The notes under the pieces: generated by a model | The model's input: only the letters and a program-made list of their open reading frames with translations | What the model was told of the DNA's origin: nothing | Database searches by the model: none | Position numbers and translations under genes: made by a program | Part shown: positions 62,804 to 64,000 of the stretch, in pieces | Layout of the letters: every line of letters starts with the position of its first letter | How positions within the stretch are numbered: the stretch's first letter is position 1 | NCBI GenBank assembly: GCA_965222655.1 | Contig: CBDCUP010000006.1 | Coordinates: 434,001 to 498,000 of the forward strand | DNA from: CAUZIZ01 sp965222655 | Lineage (GTDB): Bacteria > Acidobacteriota > UBA6911 > RPQK01 > JAJDTT01 | Direction of reading: 5' to 3' | DNA: 64,000 nucleotides

Positions 62804-64000
62804 GGTCAAAATATTGGGTCGTGCGGTGGATCCGTTAGAAAGAAGGCCTTCCGGGTGCCGGAGGATCGGAATCTCGGACGGCTTCCGTCGAGAATCGGAC
62901 TCCAGGAAACGGGCTTCCTGTTGTAGAGGGTTTCGCTCCGACACGGCGGCGCTGGCTCGACCCGCTCCACAGTGGTCTATCAGGCACCTCCGATTAAGCA
63001 GCGTTTCGATAGTAGTACCGAAGCAGACCACCGAGCCGTTCTCGGCACTGGACTTCCCCCTGGGTCCGGCCTACTTCAGGCCCGGCATCGATGATTCGGT
63101 TCCCGAGTCCCTGGTGGTTGCGTTCGTGGTGAAAGTGCTCGCCGAACTCTCTGAGGGCTCGACGCAATGACGGCTCGCCGAAGAAGATCACACGATCCAG
63201 ACACTCAGATTTCAGGGAGCGCATGAAGCGCTCTAAGTGAGCGTTGAGATTAGGACTCTTGGGCGGTAAAACGACTAACTCGATGTCGCTCGACTCCAAG
63301 ATCTGACGCAACGGCAAGTGCTTCGTGTCACGGTCAAGGATAACGTGAGTTGAAAGGCGGAAAAAGCCGTCGACACAGTCGGTCAGGTTCCTTCCGACTT
63401 GCTGCATCCATTCGGAGTTGGGGTGAGGCGTCGCACCCGCGATTTCAATGCGCCGGGTCTTTAGATGCATCACGACCAAGATGTAGAAGGTGACCAATCC
63501 CGACCGGGTCCAGACTTCAACCGTGGTGAAGTCTGCAGCCGAGATCGAGTCCCAATGAGCCTTCAGGAAGGTACTCCATGTAGTGCGCCGCTCCCGGTCC
63601 GGAGCTGGCTCGATACCATGTGCTCTGAGGATATTGCCGACAGTGGTGTCACAGATGTAAAAGCCCACATTGGCCAAGGTCCCCTGGATGCGGTCGTAAC
63701 CCCAAGTTGGGTTCTCTCGAGCCAGGCGTAGGGTGAGATCAACGATCTGCTGCCGAATGCGTGGCCGACCGACGGATTGCCGCTGGTCTGAGCGATCCCA
63801 CTTGCGAGCGATGAGCTCTCGGTGCCAGCGCAGGAGCGTATCGGGCCTGACGATCCGGGCCAGTTTGTCGAGACTCTCGCGGCTGAGCACCTTGCCTTTG
63901 ACGGCCAAGCGTCGACGCTGGTCGTCGTTGAGCAGAATCCGACGCTTGCCGAGCTTTTCTCTCAGCACCTGATTCTCAGTCAGCAGATACTCGATCGCGT
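62804..64000 (-). mobile_element. Insertion sequence with rve-type transposase, truncated by the window edge
   Basis: Begins near TAGGGTCAAAATATTGGG at 62804 where the ligase-like frame is lost, and contains one leftward integrase-type transposase gene. Its second end is outside the window, so inverted repeats and target duplication cannot be checked. The ~190 bases before the transposase stop are non-coding. Confidence 0.6.
62994..64000 (-). CDS. Integrase-core (DDE) transposase, start outside window
   Basis: 335 codons visible; the frame is open to the window edge (AIEYLLTENQVLREKLGKRR), so the start lies beyond 64000. An N-terminal helix-turn-helix region (VRPDTLLRWHRELIARKW; NPTWGYDRIQGTLANVGF) precedes an rve catalytic core. 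Its aspartates are in SAADFTTVEVW and VILDRDTKH, and its glutamate in NLNAHLERFMRSLKSECL. It resembles the IS3/IS481 superfamily of IS elements. The gene appears intact in the visible part. Confidence 0.85.
   Translation of the reverse strand, partial: AIEYLLTENQVLREKLGKRRILLNDDQRRRLAVKGKVLSRESLDKLARIVRPDTLLRWHRELIARKWDRSDQRQSVGRPRIRQQIVDLTLRLARENPTWGYDRIQGTLANVGFYICDTTVGNILRAHGIEPAPDRERRTTWSTFLKAHWDSISAADFTTVEVWTRSGLVTFYILVVMHLKTRRIEIAGATPHPNSEWMQQVGRNLTDCVDGFFRLSTHVILDRDTKHLPLRQILESSDIELVVLPPKSPNLNAHLERFMRSLKSECLDRVIFFGEPSLRRALREFGEHFHHERNHQGLGNRIIDAGPEVGRTQGEVQCRERLGGLLRYYYRNAA

Overview
This 64 kb window looks like chromosomal DNA of a Gram-negative (diderm), GC-rich bacterium. It has a complete outer-membrane toolkit: BamA, Skp, LpxA, LpxI, FabZ, LptB, a fused LptC/LptA, Lnt and LolCDE-type genes. 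These sit next to ClpC and an HPr kinase-based PTS phosphorelay. That mixture, with the abundant small palindromic repeats and scattered IS elements, fits Acidobacteriota or a neighbouring deep-branching phylum best. There is no rRNA to confirm this, so the assignment is inference.

Layout. 1-689: start of a CNNM/CorC-like membrane protein that runs off the left edge. 998-6304: surface-polysaccharide genes (glycosyltransferase, frameshifted sulfotransferase, GT39-like membrane protein, flippase). 6377-8057: methylmalonate-semialdehyde dehydrogenase. 8294-8381: tRNA-Leu(CAG). 8617-11500: PhyH-type dioxygenase and a subtilisin-like protease gene broken by an in-frame amber codon. 12122-16792: membrane hybrid histidine kinase, a lone receiver protein and gatB. 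16947-20423: miaA, a SpoIID-like lipoprotein and a Gfo/Idh oxidoreductase. 20420-26113: minus-strand envelope operon bamA-skp-fabZ-lpxA-lpxI-(Gfo/Idh). 26238-28676: clpC. 28830-29800: a GC-rich region that looks like a large structured RNA or mobile RNA element rather than protein-coding DNA. 29919-35222: nusB-lysS-lolC/E-lolD, with ribH and an enoyl-CoA hydratase upstream. 35322-44536: CDP-alcohol phosphatidyltransferase, then lptC/A-lptB-rpoN-hprK-EIIA(Man)-HPr-EI. 44986-46857: IS1380-like element. 46858-53276: recJ, SGNH hydrolase, GNAT protein, PQQ-type sugar dehydrogenase and a membrane protein of unknown function. 53239-58636: nfeD-slipin-SPOR-lnt-prfB, with prfB carrying the classic programmed frameshift. 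58690-59824: moaD-moaE-mog. 60062-64000: fcl and gmd (GDP-fucose synthesis), an O-antigen-ligase-like fragment, and a second IS cut by the right edge.

How it fits together. The two large minus-strand blocks (20.4-26.1 kb and 36-44.5 kb) build and maintain the outer membrane: lipid A synthesis, beta-barrel assembly, LPS transport and lipoprotein acylation/transport. The rpoN-hprK-PTS block probably links carbon/energy state to transcription, because no sugar permease is present. The window ends are devoted to extracellular polysaccharide.

Most unusual features. (1) A 180-bp palindromic repeat (R1) occurs in three full copies; its edge supplies the stop codon of two different genes. (2) A 183-bp MITE-like element (R2) occurs in three copies; one reaches into the start of a CDS and one directly precedes gmd. 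(3) The structured-RNA-like region at 28.8-29.8 kb. (4) The amber-interrupted, catalytic-Asp-lacking protease. (5) An IS whose target duplication contains the recJ stop codon. I found no CRISPR array, prophage or recognisable defence system.
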